A DNA stretch of 52,689 nucleotides from an uncultured Clostridia bacterium. GTDB lineage: Bacteria > Bacillota > Clostridia > Oscillospirales > JAAYOS01. The notes under the pieces are model-generated. The model was not told where the DNA came from. It did no database searches and saw only the letters and a program-made list of their open reading frames with translations. The DNA lies in contig CALXFK010000016.1 in assembly GCA_944387575.1 (NCBI GenBank), positions 1-52,689 of the forward strand, read 5' to 3'. Below, in pieces: positions 1 to 8,369 of the stretch; position 1 is the first letter of the stretch, and each line of letters begins with the position of its first letter. Position numbers and translations under genes: made by a program.

Positions 1-1248
1 GTGCTGCGCCGGAGCATCGACTTCTCCGCCATGACCGTCCAGCCCGGGGAGACCGACCTCGCCCCGTTCAGTTTTTCGACCCCGTCCCTTCCCGAGAGTG
101 TGGCGGTCTGCCACCTGACCTACACCAACCAAAGGACGCACGAACTCATCCGTGCAAACCTCTCGCGCTCACCGCTTTTTTCTGGCGACATAACCGGCGT
201 TGGTCCGAGGTATTGTCCTTCAATAGAGGACAAGGTCGTGCGATTTGCCGACAAGACCCGCCATCCGGTTTTTGTCGAGCCGACCGGTCTTGGTACCGAT
301 GAGATGTACTTACAGGGGCTCTCAAGCTCGCTGCCGGAGGATGTACAGCTCGCGCTTGTGCACACTATTGCCGGTCTGGAGCATGCCGAATTTACCCGCC
401 CCGCCTATGCGATAGAGTACGACTGCGCCGACCCCCTGGGTTTCCTTGCGACGCTTGAACACAAGCAGGTGCACGGTCTTTATGGCGCAGGTCAGTTCAT
501 CGGCACCTCAGGCTATGAGGAGGCGGCGGCGCTCGGTCTCGTTGCCGGAGTAAATGCAGCACGCGCCGCGCTTGGGCTGGAATCGGTCACTATTGACCGC
601 TCGCAGGGCTATATCGGGGTGCTTATTGATGACCTCGTCACAAAGGGCACAAATGAGCCGTACCGTATGATGACCTCCCGCTCGGAGTACCGTCTGCTGT
701 TGCGCCAGGACAATGCGGATGAGCGGCTCTGCCCGGTCGGACTGCGCATGGGTCTGGTTTCACCGGAGCGCGTCGCAGAGGTTGAACGCAAATATGCGGC
801 GGTCGCGGCTGAGATTGCACGGTTGGAACGAACCACCGTACATGTTTCACGTGAAACAAACGAGCTGCTCGAGGCTGCGGGGACCACTCCGCTCAGTGCA
901 GGTACTCATGTGGCGGATCTCCTCCGCCGTCCCCAGCTGAGCTACGCCGCCACCGCGCAACTCGACCCCGACCGCCCGGCACTGCCCTGGCAGATAGCGG
1001 AGCAGGTCGAACTGCGCATAAAGTACGACGGATATATACGGCGAGCCGAATCGGACGTCGAAGCGTTCCGCCGTCAGGAGAACCGGCTGTTGCCCGAGGA
1101 CATCGACTACATGTCGCTTCCCGGTCTGCGCACCGAAGCCCGTCAGAAGCTATCCGCCATCCGCCCGCTGTCGGTTGGTCAGGCGGGGAGGATAAGCGGA
1201 GTGAATCCCGCGGACATTGCGGCGCTGCTTATCTGGCTGGAAAAGTAA
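1..1248 (+). CDS. mnmG: MnmG (GidA), tRNA uridine-34 carboxymethylaminomethyl modification enzyme, 3' part
   Basis: The reading frame is open from the first base, so only the C-terminal 415 residues of a protein usually about 620-640 aa long are here; the FAD-binding N-terminus lies outside. Recognisable family segments are the RRSIDFS strand near the start, the region around [19 protein letters not shown], and the helical C-terminal domain with [16 protein letters not shown] and [12 protein letters not shown]. With MnmE, MnmG installs the cmnm5 group on the wobble uridine of certain tRNAs, using FAD and a folate one-carbon donor. rsmG follows after 22 bp in the usual gidA-gidB order, but mnmE, usually just upstream, is about 7 kb downstream here. 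A perfect parS site is embedded in the coding sequence. Identification is firm; the true start cannot be seen. Confidence 0.96.
   Translation: MLRRSIDFSAMTVQPGETDLAPFSFSTPSLPESVAVCHLTYTNQRTHELIRANLSRSPLFSGDITGVGPRYCPSIEDKVVRFADKTRHPVFVEPTGLGTDEMYLQGLSSSLPEDVQLALVHTIAGLEHAEFTRPAYAIEYDCADPLGFLATLEHKQVHGLYGAGQFIGTSGYEEAAALGLVAGVNAARAALGLESVTIDRSQGYIGVLIDDLVTKGTNEPYRMMTSRSEYRLLLRQDNADERLCPVGLRMGLVSPERVAEVERKYAAVAAEIARLERTTVHVSRETNELLEAAGTTPLSAGTHVADLLRRPQLSYAATAQLDPDRPALPWQIAEQVELRIKYDGYIRRAESDVEAFRRQENRLLPEDIDYMSLPGLRTEARQKLSAIRPLSVGQAGRISGVNPADIAALLIWLEK
843..858. other. parS site inside mnmG
   Basis: TGTTTCACGTGAAACA is a perfect 16-bp palindrome identical to the Firmicutes parS consensus bound by ParB/Spo0J. 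It lies in the mnmG reading frame, so it constrains both protein and DNA. ParB and ParA are encoded about 2.5-3 kb downstream. Confidence 0.9.
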
Positions 1249-1270
1249 AAACTAGCTGTGAGAGGTAAAA

Positions 1271-1999
1271 ATGAGCTTTTTTGATAGCACGCGCTCAATT
1301 GGGGTGGATCTCGATAACGAGGCGCTTGAGCGTTTTTCGAAATTTGCGGAAATTCTTGCCCGGCGCAACGAGGAAATGAACCTTGTTGCCGACGCTACTC
1401 GCGAAATTGTGGAGACAAGGCACTTTCTGGACAGTCTTGCTCTTGTCGCGGCACTGAGGGAGAAACAGCCGGACAGGCATCCGTTTTCACTTGTGGATGT
1501 CGGCAGCGGCGCCGGGTTCCCCGGGCTCGCCGCCGCGATAGCAATGCCGTATGCCAAAGTGACACTGCTCGATTCACTGGCAAAGCGCTGCGCATTTCTT
1601 TCGGAGACGGCAGCCCAGCTCGGACTTATAAATGTTACGGTACTTAACGCACGCGCGGAGGAGGCGGGACGTTCCGAGCTTCGCGCACAGTTTGACGCGG
1701 CTACAAGCCGTGCAGTCGCCAAGCTGCCGATGCTGTGCGAATTGTGCATGCCGCTCGTCCGAACCGGAGGTACATTCTATGCAATGAAAAGCCGCCACGC
1801 GCAGGATGAGCTGAGGTCAGCCGAGACCGCAATCTCAAAGCTCGGCGGCAGTCCTGCACGCTCCTTTGATTACGACCTGCCCGCTTTTCCTGGTGAACCG
1901 GACGGAATCGCGCTCTCGATATTTATTGTCGAGAAGCTGTTCGACACTCCCTCCACATACCCCCGCGCATTCGGCGCTATAAAAAAACGCCCCCTCTAA
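1271..1999 (+). CDS. rsmG: RsmG (GidB), 16S rRNA G527 N7-methyltransferase
   Basis: The 242-aa protein has a Rossmann-type SAM-binding fold. Motif I reads VDVGSGAGFPGL (about residues 75-86), followed by TLLDSLAKRCAFL and the family segment TSRAVAKL. RsmG methylates G527 of 16S rRNA; loss gives low-level streptomycin resistance in several bacteria. The ATG has an AGAGG-type ribosome-binding site 5-9 bp upstream. It lies 22 bp after mnmG and is probably co-transcribed with it. A hairpin with a T run downstream (2082-2118) probably ends this transcript before noc. Length is normal for the family and nothing looks truncated. Confidence 0.95.
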   Translation: MSFFDSTRSIGVDLDNEALERFSKFAEILARRNEEMNLVADATREIVETRHFLDSLALVAALREKQPDRHPFSLVDVGSGAGFPGLAAAIAMPYAKVTLLDSLAKRCAFLSETAAQLGLINVTVLNARAEEAGRSELRAQFDAATSRAVAKLPMLCELCMPLVRTGGTFYAMKSRHAQDELRSAETAISKLGGSPARSFDYDLPAFPGEPDGIALSIFIVEKLFDTPSTYPRAFGAIKKRPL

Positions 2000-2081
2000 A
2001 TGCCCGCTATTTCCGGATTTTTGCCGACACGATTTTCCACCATCCGCCGCTGTCCGTGTCGCAACCGGTTGATTTGTACAC

Positions 2082-2118
2082 AATATCGCGGAATGCTGCG
2101 GCTTTCTGCGATATTTTT
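2082..2118 (+). terminator. Probable intrinsic terminator after rsmG
   Basis: AATATCGC (2082-2089) pairs with GCGATATT (2108-2115) around an 18-nt loop that holds a further GC-rich pairing, and five T's close the stem (2114-2118). Noc starts 66 bp later. No convincing sigma-A promoter for noc was found between; TTTACA at 2122 has only a poor -10 at the right spacing. Confidence 0.6.
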
Positions 2119-2183
2119 ATGTTTACATGTCCTCACAATTGTGATATGCCATAATTGTAAAAACTATGCAAGGAGATGCGAAC

Positions 2184-3032
2184 ATGAAAAAGTACATGCT
2201 CTATGAGTCGGGCAGAGTGCGAAATTTACCGGTCTCAAGCATTCTTCCAAACCCACGTCAGCCGCGTGCCATATTCGACGAGACTGGGCTCCGCGAGCTT
2301 GCATCGAGTATCAAGTGCCACGGCATTCTCCAACCACTAAGCGTGCGGCGCATTGCAGGGGTGAAGGGAAGCTTTGAACTGATAAGCGGGGAGAGGCGCC
2401 TCCGTGCTGCGCGACTTGTCGGTCTAGAGAGCGTCCCGTGTATAGTGGTGGGCGCAAATGAACAGCAATCGGCAGTTCTTGCTCTGGTCGAGAACATCCA
2501 GAGGCGCGACCTTGACTTTATTGAACAGGCGCGCGGAATTCAAGAGCTTATTCAGAACTACGGCATGACCCAGGACGAGGTGGCGCACACCCTTGGTAAA
2601 AGTCAGTCCGCCGTTGCTAATAAGCTGCGCATACTGAAGCATCCGCCAGAGGTGTTTGAGCTGATTCGTCAGGGCAGTCTCACAGAGCGTCACGCGCGCG
2701 CACTTCTCCGTCTTGAGGGGGATGCAGAGCGCATATCTGCCGCACAAATAGTTGTTGAAAAGAACATGAATGTCGCTGAGACAGAAGAGCTTGTTGAACA
2801 ACTGCTTGCACAGAAATCGGTCGAGCGGTCCGAACCTGAACGTGGTCGACCTCGCCGCCAGCGCACATACATAATAAAAGATGTGCGCCTATTTATGAAT
2901 ACCGTGCGCCACGCGCTGCAGGTAATGAAGCGCTCCGGTCTGGCTGCCGACATGGGAGAGCAGGATGAGGGTGATACCATCCTCCTCACCATCCGAATTC
3001 CCAAACGTGCAAACCAAGCAACACCTCAATAA
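2184..3032 (+). CDS. noc: Noc-like nucleoid occlusion protein, ParB/Spo0J family
   Basis: The 282-aa protein has the ParB-type N-terminal CTPase fold: LPNPRQPR near residue 20, GERRLRAARLVG (about 68-79), ENIQRRDL (about 103-110). A helix-turn-helix around QSAVANKLRIL (about 139-149) and the ERHARALL segment follow. It lacks the LGxGL ParA-activating peptide at its N-terminus that the ParB encoded downstream has. That absence, and the order gidA-gidB-noc-parA-parB, identify it as Noc, which in Bacillus prevents septation over the nucleoid. I chose ATG 2184 because AAGGAG sits 8 bp upstream; an in-frame ATG at 2166 would overlap that site. A parS site and a terminator lie just downstream. Its own DNA target may differ from parS and was not identified. 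It could also be a second ParB. Confidence 0.85.
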   Translation: MKKYMLYESGRVRNLPVSSILPNPRQPRAIFDETGLRELASSIKCHGILQPLSVRRIAGVKGSFELISGERRLRAARLVGLESVPCIVVGANEQQSAVLALVENIQRRDLDFIEQARGIQELIQNYGMTQDEVAHTLGKSQSAVANKLRILKHPPEVFELIRQGSLTERHARALLRLEGDAERISAAQIVVEKNMNVAETEELVEQLLAQKSVERSEPERGRPRRQRTYIIKDVRLFMNTVRHALQVMKRSGLAADMGEQDEGDTILLTIRIPKRANQATPQ

Positions 3033-3045
3033 ACAAACAGTGTCC

Positions 3046-3061
3046 TGTTTCACGTGAAACA
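3046..3061. other. parS site between noc and parA
   Basis: TGTTTCACGTGAAACA, a perfect match to consensus parS, begins 14 bp after the noc stop. It is the second perfect copy in the window. With ParA/ParB encoded next door it forms a compact partition locus. Confidence 0.93.
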
Positions 3062-3064
3062 TAA

Positions 3065-3112
3065 AAAGCGAAAACTGGAGAAACCCATTGTGGTTACTCC
3101 AGTTTTCGCTTT
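3065..3112 (+). terminator. Intrinsic terminator after noc
   Basis: A perfect 16-bp inverted repeat (3065-3080 with 3097-3112) has a 16-nt loop in which AACC and GGTT can also pair. The T tract is short, so termination strength is uncertain. Confidence 0.65.
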
Positions 3113-3156
3113 CATTAGTAAAACTACCAAACACAATAAAGTGAATACGCAAATAA

Positions 3157-3172
3157 TGTTTCATGTGAAACA
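3157..3172. other. Variant parS site upstream of parA
   Basis: TGTTTCATGTGAAACA differs from consensus parS by one base in the centre (C to T). It lies about 12 bp upstream of the parA -35 box, where ParB or Noc binding could also affect parAB transcription. Confidence 0.7.
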
Positions 3173-3183
3173 GCTAATTTCTG

Positions 3184-3212
3184 TTTGCATATTAGCCCAA
3201 CTGTGCTATAAT
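3184..3212 (+). promoter_or_regulatory. Sigma-A promoter of parA-parB
   Basis: TTTGCA (3184-3189), a 17-bp spacer and a perfect TATAAT (3207-3212). The parA start codon is 39 bp past the -10 box. Confidence 0.8.
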
Positions 3213-3251
3213 ATTGCAGGACAACAACTTTAAATTCAAAGGGGGTAGCAG

Positions 3252-4025
3252 ATGGGGCGCATAGTTTCGGTCGCCAACCAAAAGGGTGGGGTCGGTAAGA
3301 CGACCACCTGTGTAAATCTCACTGCGGCGCTGCACGAGCGAGGCTATCGCACGCTGCTCTGCGACTTTGACCCACAAGGTAACTCTACTAGTGGAATGGG
3401 GGTCTCCAAGACCAGCATTCCAACAATTTATGAACTAATCTGTGGAAAATCAAGTTCTACGGAGACAATAGTTTCGACGCCGTACGGCGATGTGCTTCCA
3501 GCTTCTCGTTCGCTTTCCGGGGCAGAGATTGAGCTTGCTTACGAGGACGAGCGCGAGTTCTACCTCAAACGTGTGCTCGAGCCTCTGCGTGACAGCTACG
3601 ACATAATACTGATCGATTGCCCGCCTTCACTCGGTCTGCTACCAATAAATGCATTTTGCGCAGCGGAGGGCGTACTCGTACCTGTCCAATGTGAATACTA
3701 CGCACTGGAGGGATTAAGCGACCTGGTGTTTACGCTGCGTGGGATCCGAAAAAAATTGAATCCCACGTTAGACATAGATGGTATACTGCTAACGATGTTT
3801 GATTCACGCACAAATCTCTCGGCGCAGGTCGCCTCGGAAGTAAAAAAGTACTTTCCCGGAAAAGTGCTCTCCGCCGTAATCCCGCGAAATGTGCGTCTTT
3901 CCGAGGCTCCGAGCTTTGGAAAACCGGTGTTTTATTACGACAAGTACAGTCGGGGCGCGGACAGTTATTTTGCCCTCGCCGACGAACTTGCAGAAAGGGT
4001 GTGGAAACTAGATGGCAAATCCTAA
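3252..4025 (+). CDS. parA: ParA/Soj, chromosome-partitioning ATPase
   Basis: The 257-aa protein is a MinD/ParA-type deviant Walker ATPase. The P-loop KGGVGKTTT is at about residues 10-18, the A' segment DFDPQGNST at about 39-47, and the Walker B segment IILIDCPPSLG at about 118-128. ParA binds DNA non-specifically as an ATP dimer. ParB bound at parS stimulates its ATPase, which drives origin segregation and, in Bacillus, tunes DnaA activity. The ATG follows a GGGGG-containing ribosome-binding site. parB overlaps its 3' end by 14 bp, so translation is probably coupled. Length is typical for the chromosomal Soj class. Confidence 0.96.
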   Translation: MGRIVSVANQKGGVGKTTTCVNLTAALHERGYRTLLCDFDPQGNSTSGMGVSKTSIPTIYELICGKSSSTETIVSTPYGDVLPASRSLSGAEIELAYEDEREFYLKRVLEPLRDSYDIILIDCPPSLGLLPINAFCAAEGVLVPVQCEYYALEGLSDLVFTLRGIRKKLNPTLDIDGILLTMFDSRTNLSAQVASEVKKYFPGKVLSAVIPRNVRLSEAPSFGKPVFYYDKYSRGADSYFALADELAERVWKLDGKS

Positions 4026-4995
4026 AAAGGGACTTGGCGGAGGACTTGGCAGCCTTCTCGGTCTTGGTGATGAGGAAATTGTTACCCTCGACCACACCGC
4101 TGCGCAGCCGCCGTCCAGTACTCCGTCGGTTCAAGCAAACGAGGTCGACGGCAGCAGCTCGTCCGAACCCAAACAGAACATCGGTGGGACGAAGGCGGCA
4201 GCGGTGATGCTTAGGCTGATAGACGTATGCCCGAACCCGCTCCAGCCGCGAAAGGACTTTGATGAGGCGTCGCTCGCAGAGCTCTCAGAGAGTATACGGA
4301 GAAATGGCGTACTTCAGCCGATACTTGTCCGTCCGGCATCCGCGCAGGGCAAATACATTATAATAGCAGGCGAACGGCGCTGGCGTGCAGCACGGCTCGC
4401 AGAACTTGATAGTATCCCGGCGGTCATCTCAGATGCCGACGACGCGCGCTCCGCTGAGCTTGCACTGATAGAGAACCTTCAGCGAGAGGACCTGAACCCG
4501 GTCGAAGAAGCGGAGGGATTTCGTGCACTGGGGGAGGTATATGGACTTAAGCAGGAGGAGATAGCTGAGCGTGTCGGTCGCAGCCGCCCCGCGATTGCAA
4601 ATGCACTGCGCCTGCTCTCGCTCGACCGCGAAGTATTGGACATGCTCGCCGCAGGTCAGTTGAGCGCCGGTCACGCACGAGCACTTGTACCACTCACACC
4701 CGCGGAACAGGTCACGCTCGCGGAACGAATTGCAAGAGACGGACTGTCGGTACGACAGGCTGAAACTCTTGCATCACACCTCCAACAGAGCCAACAAGAG
4801 CACGAAGAGAAGCCCACCGTCACCGCCGAAGTGGACTACACATCCGTGCTTGCCCATGACCTGGGGGAACAGCTCGGCAGAAAAATACGTATTACATCCG
4901 GCAAGCGCAAAGGGCGCATTGAAATAGAGTTTTATGGCAACGACGACCTCAATGCACTCTGTGAGATGCTTGGACGCACTGGAGGTTCTTCCTGA
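4012..4995 (+). CDS. parB: ParB/Spo0J, parS-binding CTPase
   Basis: The 327-aa protein starts with KKGLGGGLGSLLG, the LGxGL-type N-terminal peptide that stimulates ParA ATPase. After a flexible linker comes the CTPase domain (CPNPLQPRKDFD, GERRWRAARLAEL, ENLQREDLNPVEEA), the helix-turn-helix (RVGRSRPAIANALRLL), SAGHARALV, and a C-terminal dimerisation domain. It loads onto parS and spreads as a CTP-dependent clamp. Three parS or parS-like sites lie within about 3.2 kb upstream. The start at 4012 lies inside parA, with an AAAGGG-type site before it. The stop overlaps the next start as TGATG. Confidence 0.95.
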   Translation: MANPKKGLGGGLGSLLGLGDEEIVTLDHTAAQPPSSTPSVQANEVDGSSSSEPKQNIGGTKAAAVMLRLIDVCPNPLQPRKDFDEASLAELSESIRRNGVLQPILVRPASAQGKYIIIAGERRWRAARLAELDSIPAVISDADDARSAELALIENLQREDLNPVEEAEGFRALGEVYGLKQEEIAERVGRSRPAIANALRLLSLDREVLDMLAAGQLSAGHARALVPLTPAEQVTLAERIARDGLSVRQAETLASHLQQSQQEHEEKPTVTAEVDYTSVLAHDLGEQLGRKIRITSGKRKGRIEIEFYGNDDLNALCEMLGRTGGSS

Positions 4996-5660
4996 TGTTT
5001 AAAAGAAAAAGAGACACGGCAGCCACACCTGAACATGTTCAGAAACCGGTGAACGACAACTTTGATACAAGTATAGACGCTTCAGACATTAACCCACTCG
5101 AAAAGAAGAAGCGGAGCCGCGAGGACAAGCGTCAGTTTCTTGTTGCATATGTATTTGCGCTGCTTTTTATCGCTCTCGCACTAGTGCTTCTGAGCTACTT
5201 CAATCAGGTGCGCGCCACCCGCGAGCAGATTCAAAACCTCACCGAGGAACATAACCTGTTTTCGGTCAGCGCGCTCGGCTCGATAGATAAGCTCACTACC
5301 CAGCTCGATACATTGCGTGAGGAACGTGATTCGCTCTCCGAAGCAAACACCGCTCTAGAAAACAAGCTGAGTGACATGCAGAGCGAACAGAACTCGCTCG
5401 AGGCAAAGCTCGAGGTAGCAGCCGCCGAACAGGAGGCGCTTGAGGACAAAAATGCGGCGCTTGAGCTCACCGTAAATGCAGTTACCAACGCCGAAAATGC
5501 TATCTCTCTTTTCAATAACGGCGACTATGATGGTGCTGCCGCCGCCGTTTCCGAACTGCGCGAAGGGGATGGCGAAGAGGAGCTCAGCAAGTTTCCGTCA
5601 TTGAACAAAAGTTACCAGAATGTCTGCACAAAGCTGGAAAATAGAGGATATCTAGAATAA
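4995..5660 (+). CDS. Single-pass membrane protein with long coiled coil, unknown function
   Basis: I do not recognise a named family. The 221-aa product has a charged cytoplasmic N-terminus (about 1-47), one transmembrane helix (about 48-70), then a coiled coil (about 75-160) rich in Glu, Leu, Asn and Ala. A short helical tail (AISLFNNGDYDGAAAAVSEL) resembles a single TPR-like hairpin. The gene overlaps the parB stop by one base (TGATG), so it is translationally coupled to the partition genes and shares their promoter. That context suggests a link to the envelope side of chromosome segregation or division, but this is inference only. No enzyme motif is present. Confidence 0.8.
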   Translation: MFKRKRDTAATPEHVQKPVNDNFDTSIDASDINPLEKKKRSREDKRQFLVAYVFALLFIALALVLLSYFNQVRATREQIQNLTEEHNLFSVSALGSIDKLTTQLDTLREERDSLSEANTALENKLSDMQSEQNSLEAKLEVAAAEQEALEDKNAALELTVNAVTNAENAISLFNNGDYDGAAAAVSELREGDGEEELSKFPSLNKSYQNVCTKLENRGYLE

Positions 5661-5687
5661 AAATAACATATTGAAAGGATTCAAGGT

Positions 5688-6977
5688 ATGATAGACATTA
5701 AATATATTAAAGAAAACCCTCAGGAGGTCATCGACCGTCTCGCCGCGAAGGAGAAAGATGTTCGCGACGAGGTAGCACGAATTCTTGAGCTTGACGCCGA
5801 GCGCAGAGCTCTCATCGGAGAAACCGAAGCACTGAAGGGCGAACAGAATAAGGCATCCAAGCGCATTCCCGCGATGAAGAAGGCGGGCGAGGACGTCGCG
5901 CCGCTGCTTGCCGAAATGAAAGCAATCTCGGAGAAGATAGGTGTAATCGACGCAAAACTCGCGGAGGTAGTCTCAGAGTACGACCTGCTTATGCTCAGCC
6001 TGCCGAACCTGCCGGACCGCGACCTTAAACCTGGCGGTAAGGAGAACAACGAGCCTATCCGCTACTATGGCGAGCCCCACAAGTTTGATTTCGAGCCAAA
6101 AAATCATGTGGATCTCTGCACCTCGCTTGGTCTTATCGACTATCCGCGCGGCGTAAAACTTTCGGGCAACGGTTTTTGGGTCTATCGCGGCATGGGTGCG
6201 CGGCTTGAATGGGCGCTGCTCAACTACTTTATCGACACCCATCTCGCAGATGGCTATGAACTGGTGCTCGTACCTCATATGCTTCTCGAAGAGTGTGGCA
6301 CTACCGCAGGGCAGTTCCCGAAATTCCGCGACGAAGTGTACAACATAGCAAATAGCACCGACGGTCGCAGCCGCTTTATGCTGCCCACCGCCGAGACCGC
6401 TCTCGTTTCGCTCCACCGCGACGAGATCCTCACCGAAGCCGATCTTCCGCGCAAATACATCAGCTACACTCCCTGCTTCCGCCGCGAAGCGGGAAGCTAC
6501 CGCTCGGACGAGCGCGGAATGGTGCGTGGTCACCAGTTCAACAAGGTCGAGATGGTCCAGTACACGCTGCCGGAGAAGTCGGACGAGGCGTTCGAGGAAC
6601 TTGTCGGCAAGGCTGAGGCGCTCGTCAAGGGGCTCGGTTTCCACTTCCGCACCGTCAAGCTCGCCGCCGCAGACTGCTCCGCCTCTATGGCGCGCACATA
6701 CGACATCGAGATCCACATCCCGTCGATGAACGGCTACAAGGAGGTCAGCTCGGTCTCCAATGCGCGCGATTACCAGGCGCGGCGCGGCATGATGCGTGTC
6801 AAGCGCGCCGATGGTCACATCGAGTACCTGCACACTCTCAACGGGTCCGGTCTTGCCACCAGCCGCATTCTGCCCGCGGTCGTCGAACAGGGTCAGCTTG
6901 CCGACGGCAGTGTCGTGGTTCCGGAAGTGCTGCGCAAATACCTCGGCGGTATAGAAGTTATTCATCCCAACAAATAA
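5688..6977 (+). CDS. serS: Seryl-tRNA synthetase
   Basis: The 429-aa class II aminoacyl-tRNA synthetase charges tRNA-Ser, which is also the precursor for selenocysteine. Residues 1 to about 110 form the antiparallel coiled-coil arm that recognises the tRNA extra arm (IKYIKENPQEVIDRL at the start). Motif 2 is seen as PCFRREAGSYRSDERGMVRGHQFNKVE split over about 263-289. Motif 3 is around LNGSGLATSRILPAVVE, slightly different from the more usual GLAVGRT form. AAAGGA precedes the ATG by 9 bp. The gene follows the coiled-coil gene after 27 bp, and mnmE starts 4 bp after its stop, so the run probably continues as an operon. The length is standard. Confidence 0.95.
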   Translation: MIDIKYIKENPQEVIDRLAAKEKDVRDEVARILELDAERRALIGETEALKGEQNKASKRIPAMKKAGEDVAPLLAEMKAISEKIGVIDAKLAEVVSEYDLLMLSLPNLPDRDLKPGGKENNEPIRYYGEPHKFDFEPKNHVDLCTSLGLIDYPRGVKLSGNGFWVYRGMGARLEWALLNYFIDTHLADGYELVLVPHMLLEECGTTAGQFPKFRDEVYNIANSTDGRSRFMLPTAETALVSLHRDEILTEADLPRKYISYTPCFRREAGSYRSDERGMVRGHQFNKVEMVQYTLPEKSDEAFEELVGKAEALVKGLGFHFRTVKLAAADCSASMARTYDIEIHIPSMNGYKEVSSVSNARDYQARRGMMRVKRADGHIEYLHTLNGSGLATSRILPAVVEQGQLADGSVVVPEVLRKYLGGIEVIHPNK

Positions 6978-6981
6978 TAAA

Positions 6982-8355
6982 ATGGACACCATTGCCGCTC
7001 TCTCCACCGCCCCCGGCGCTGCCGGGCTTAGTGTAATACGAATATCCGGCAGCGATGCGCTTGCGGTACTCGGTCGGGTGTTCCGCAGCGCAAATACGGC
7101 GCATCCCATACAGATGCAGCCTCGCAAAATGGTCTGTGGCAGTCTGCTTGGCGCAGACGGAAGTGAAATTGACCGCCCTATGGCGGTCTGGTTTAAGGGA
7201 CCTCACAGTTTCACCGGCGAGGACGTATGCGAGATACATTGTCACGGATCGCCCGCGCTTATCTCGCTTGCGCTTGCGGCGATATATAACGCGGGCGCGC
7301 GTCCCGCGAAACCGGGCGAATTCACTAAGCGTGCATTTCTTGCGGGAAAACTTGACCTCGTTGAAGCAGAGGCGATCGGTGAACTCATTGCCGCCGAGAC
7401 AGAGGCGGCGGTCCGCAACGCCGCAGCGCTGCTCGGCGGAGCACTCGGACGCGCACTCGGCGGCGTGTACGATTCGGTACTCGCGCTCGTAGCTCGGTTC
7501 CGGGCGGTGACCGACTATCCGGAGGAGGACATCACCGAACAGGAGATCCCGGAAATGTGCTCTGCACTCACCGCCGCCGCCGGGACACTCTCTGCACTCG
7601 AGCGTCGCAGTCTCGCAGCACGTGCCTTTACCCATGGAGTAGACTGCGCGATAGTCGGTCGTCCGAACGCCGGGAAGTCGTCGCTCATGAACCTGCTCTG
7701 TGGCGAGGACCGCGCGATCGTCACCCCGCTCGCCGGCACAACGCGTGACGTCGTGGAATCGCGAGCAATGCTTGGCGGGGTTCCGCTGCGCCTTATGGAT
7801 ACCGCCGGTATACGCGATTCACAGGATCCGGTGGAGGCGCAAGGCATTCTCCGTGCAAAAGCTGCGGCTGAACACGCATCGCTGGCGCTTCTGGTGCTCG
7901 ACGCAGGCATACCTGTCGGGGAGGAGGATCTCCGCGCGATGGATGCTGCTCGCCGGGCAGAAAAGATGATAATAGTAGTAAACAAGTGTGACCTGCCTGA
8001 CGTTCATTACGAGGTACCGGCTGAGGTCAAAAGTACCGGCGCCCCTGTCGTCTATATGTCCGCGCTCTCAGGCGATGGATTTGACGAGCTTGAACAGGCA
8101 ATCCGCACGCTGTACGATTCAGGTGAACTGCTCTTCAACGGGGACGTGGTCACCTCCGCGCGTCAGCTCGACGCTATATGTCAGTCCCGAGCGGCACTTC
8201 TACGCGCGGCTGATGCACTCAACTCTGGATTTCCCCCCGACATGGCACTCACAGACGCTGAGTTCGCGCTTGACAAGCTCTCTGAGCTCTTTGGAAGAAA
8301 GGCGTCCGAAGATATAGTCGAGCACATATTCGAAAATTTTTGTGTTGGCAAGTAA
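6982..8355 (+). CDS. mnmE: MnmE (TrmE), tRNA modification GTPase
   Basis: The 457-aa protein has an N-terminal folate-binding domain (TIAALSTAPGAAGLSVIRISG), helical domains, and an inserted G domain. The P-loop is GRPNAGKSSLMN (about 222-233), the G2 loop GTTRDV, the G3 DTAGIRDS, and the G4 NKCD. It ends with FCVGK, the C-(I/L/V)-G-K tail whose Cys is needed for modification. MnmE and MnmG form the complex that makes cmnm5U34. In many Firmicutes mnmE is immediately upstream of mnmG; here it follows serS about 5.7 kb after mnmG. The start is 4 bp from the serS stop and no separate promoter was seen. Confidence 0.96.
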   Translation: MDTIAALSTAPGAAGLSVIRISGSDALAVLGRVFRSANTAHPIQMQPRKMVCGSLLGADGSEIDRPMAVWFKGPHSFTGEDVCEIHCHGSPALISLALAAIYNAGARPAKPGEFTKRAFLAGKLDLVEAEAIGELIAAETEAAVRNAAALLGGALGRALGGVYDSVLALVARFRAVTDYPEEDITEQEIPEMCSALTAAAGTLSALERRSLAARAFTHGVDCAIVGRPNAGKSSLMNLLCGEDRAIVTPLAGTTRDVVESRAMLGGVPLRLMDTAGIRDSQDPVEAQGILRAKAAAEHASLALLVLDAGIPVGEEDLRAMDAARRAEKMIIVVNKCDLPDVHYEVPAEVKSTGAPVVYMSALSGDGFDELEQAIRTLYDSGELLFNGDVVTSARQLDAICQSRAALLRAADALNSGFPPDMALTDAEFALDKLSELFGRKASEDIVEHIFENFCVGK

Positions 8356-8369
8356 AAGGAGACAGAAGT

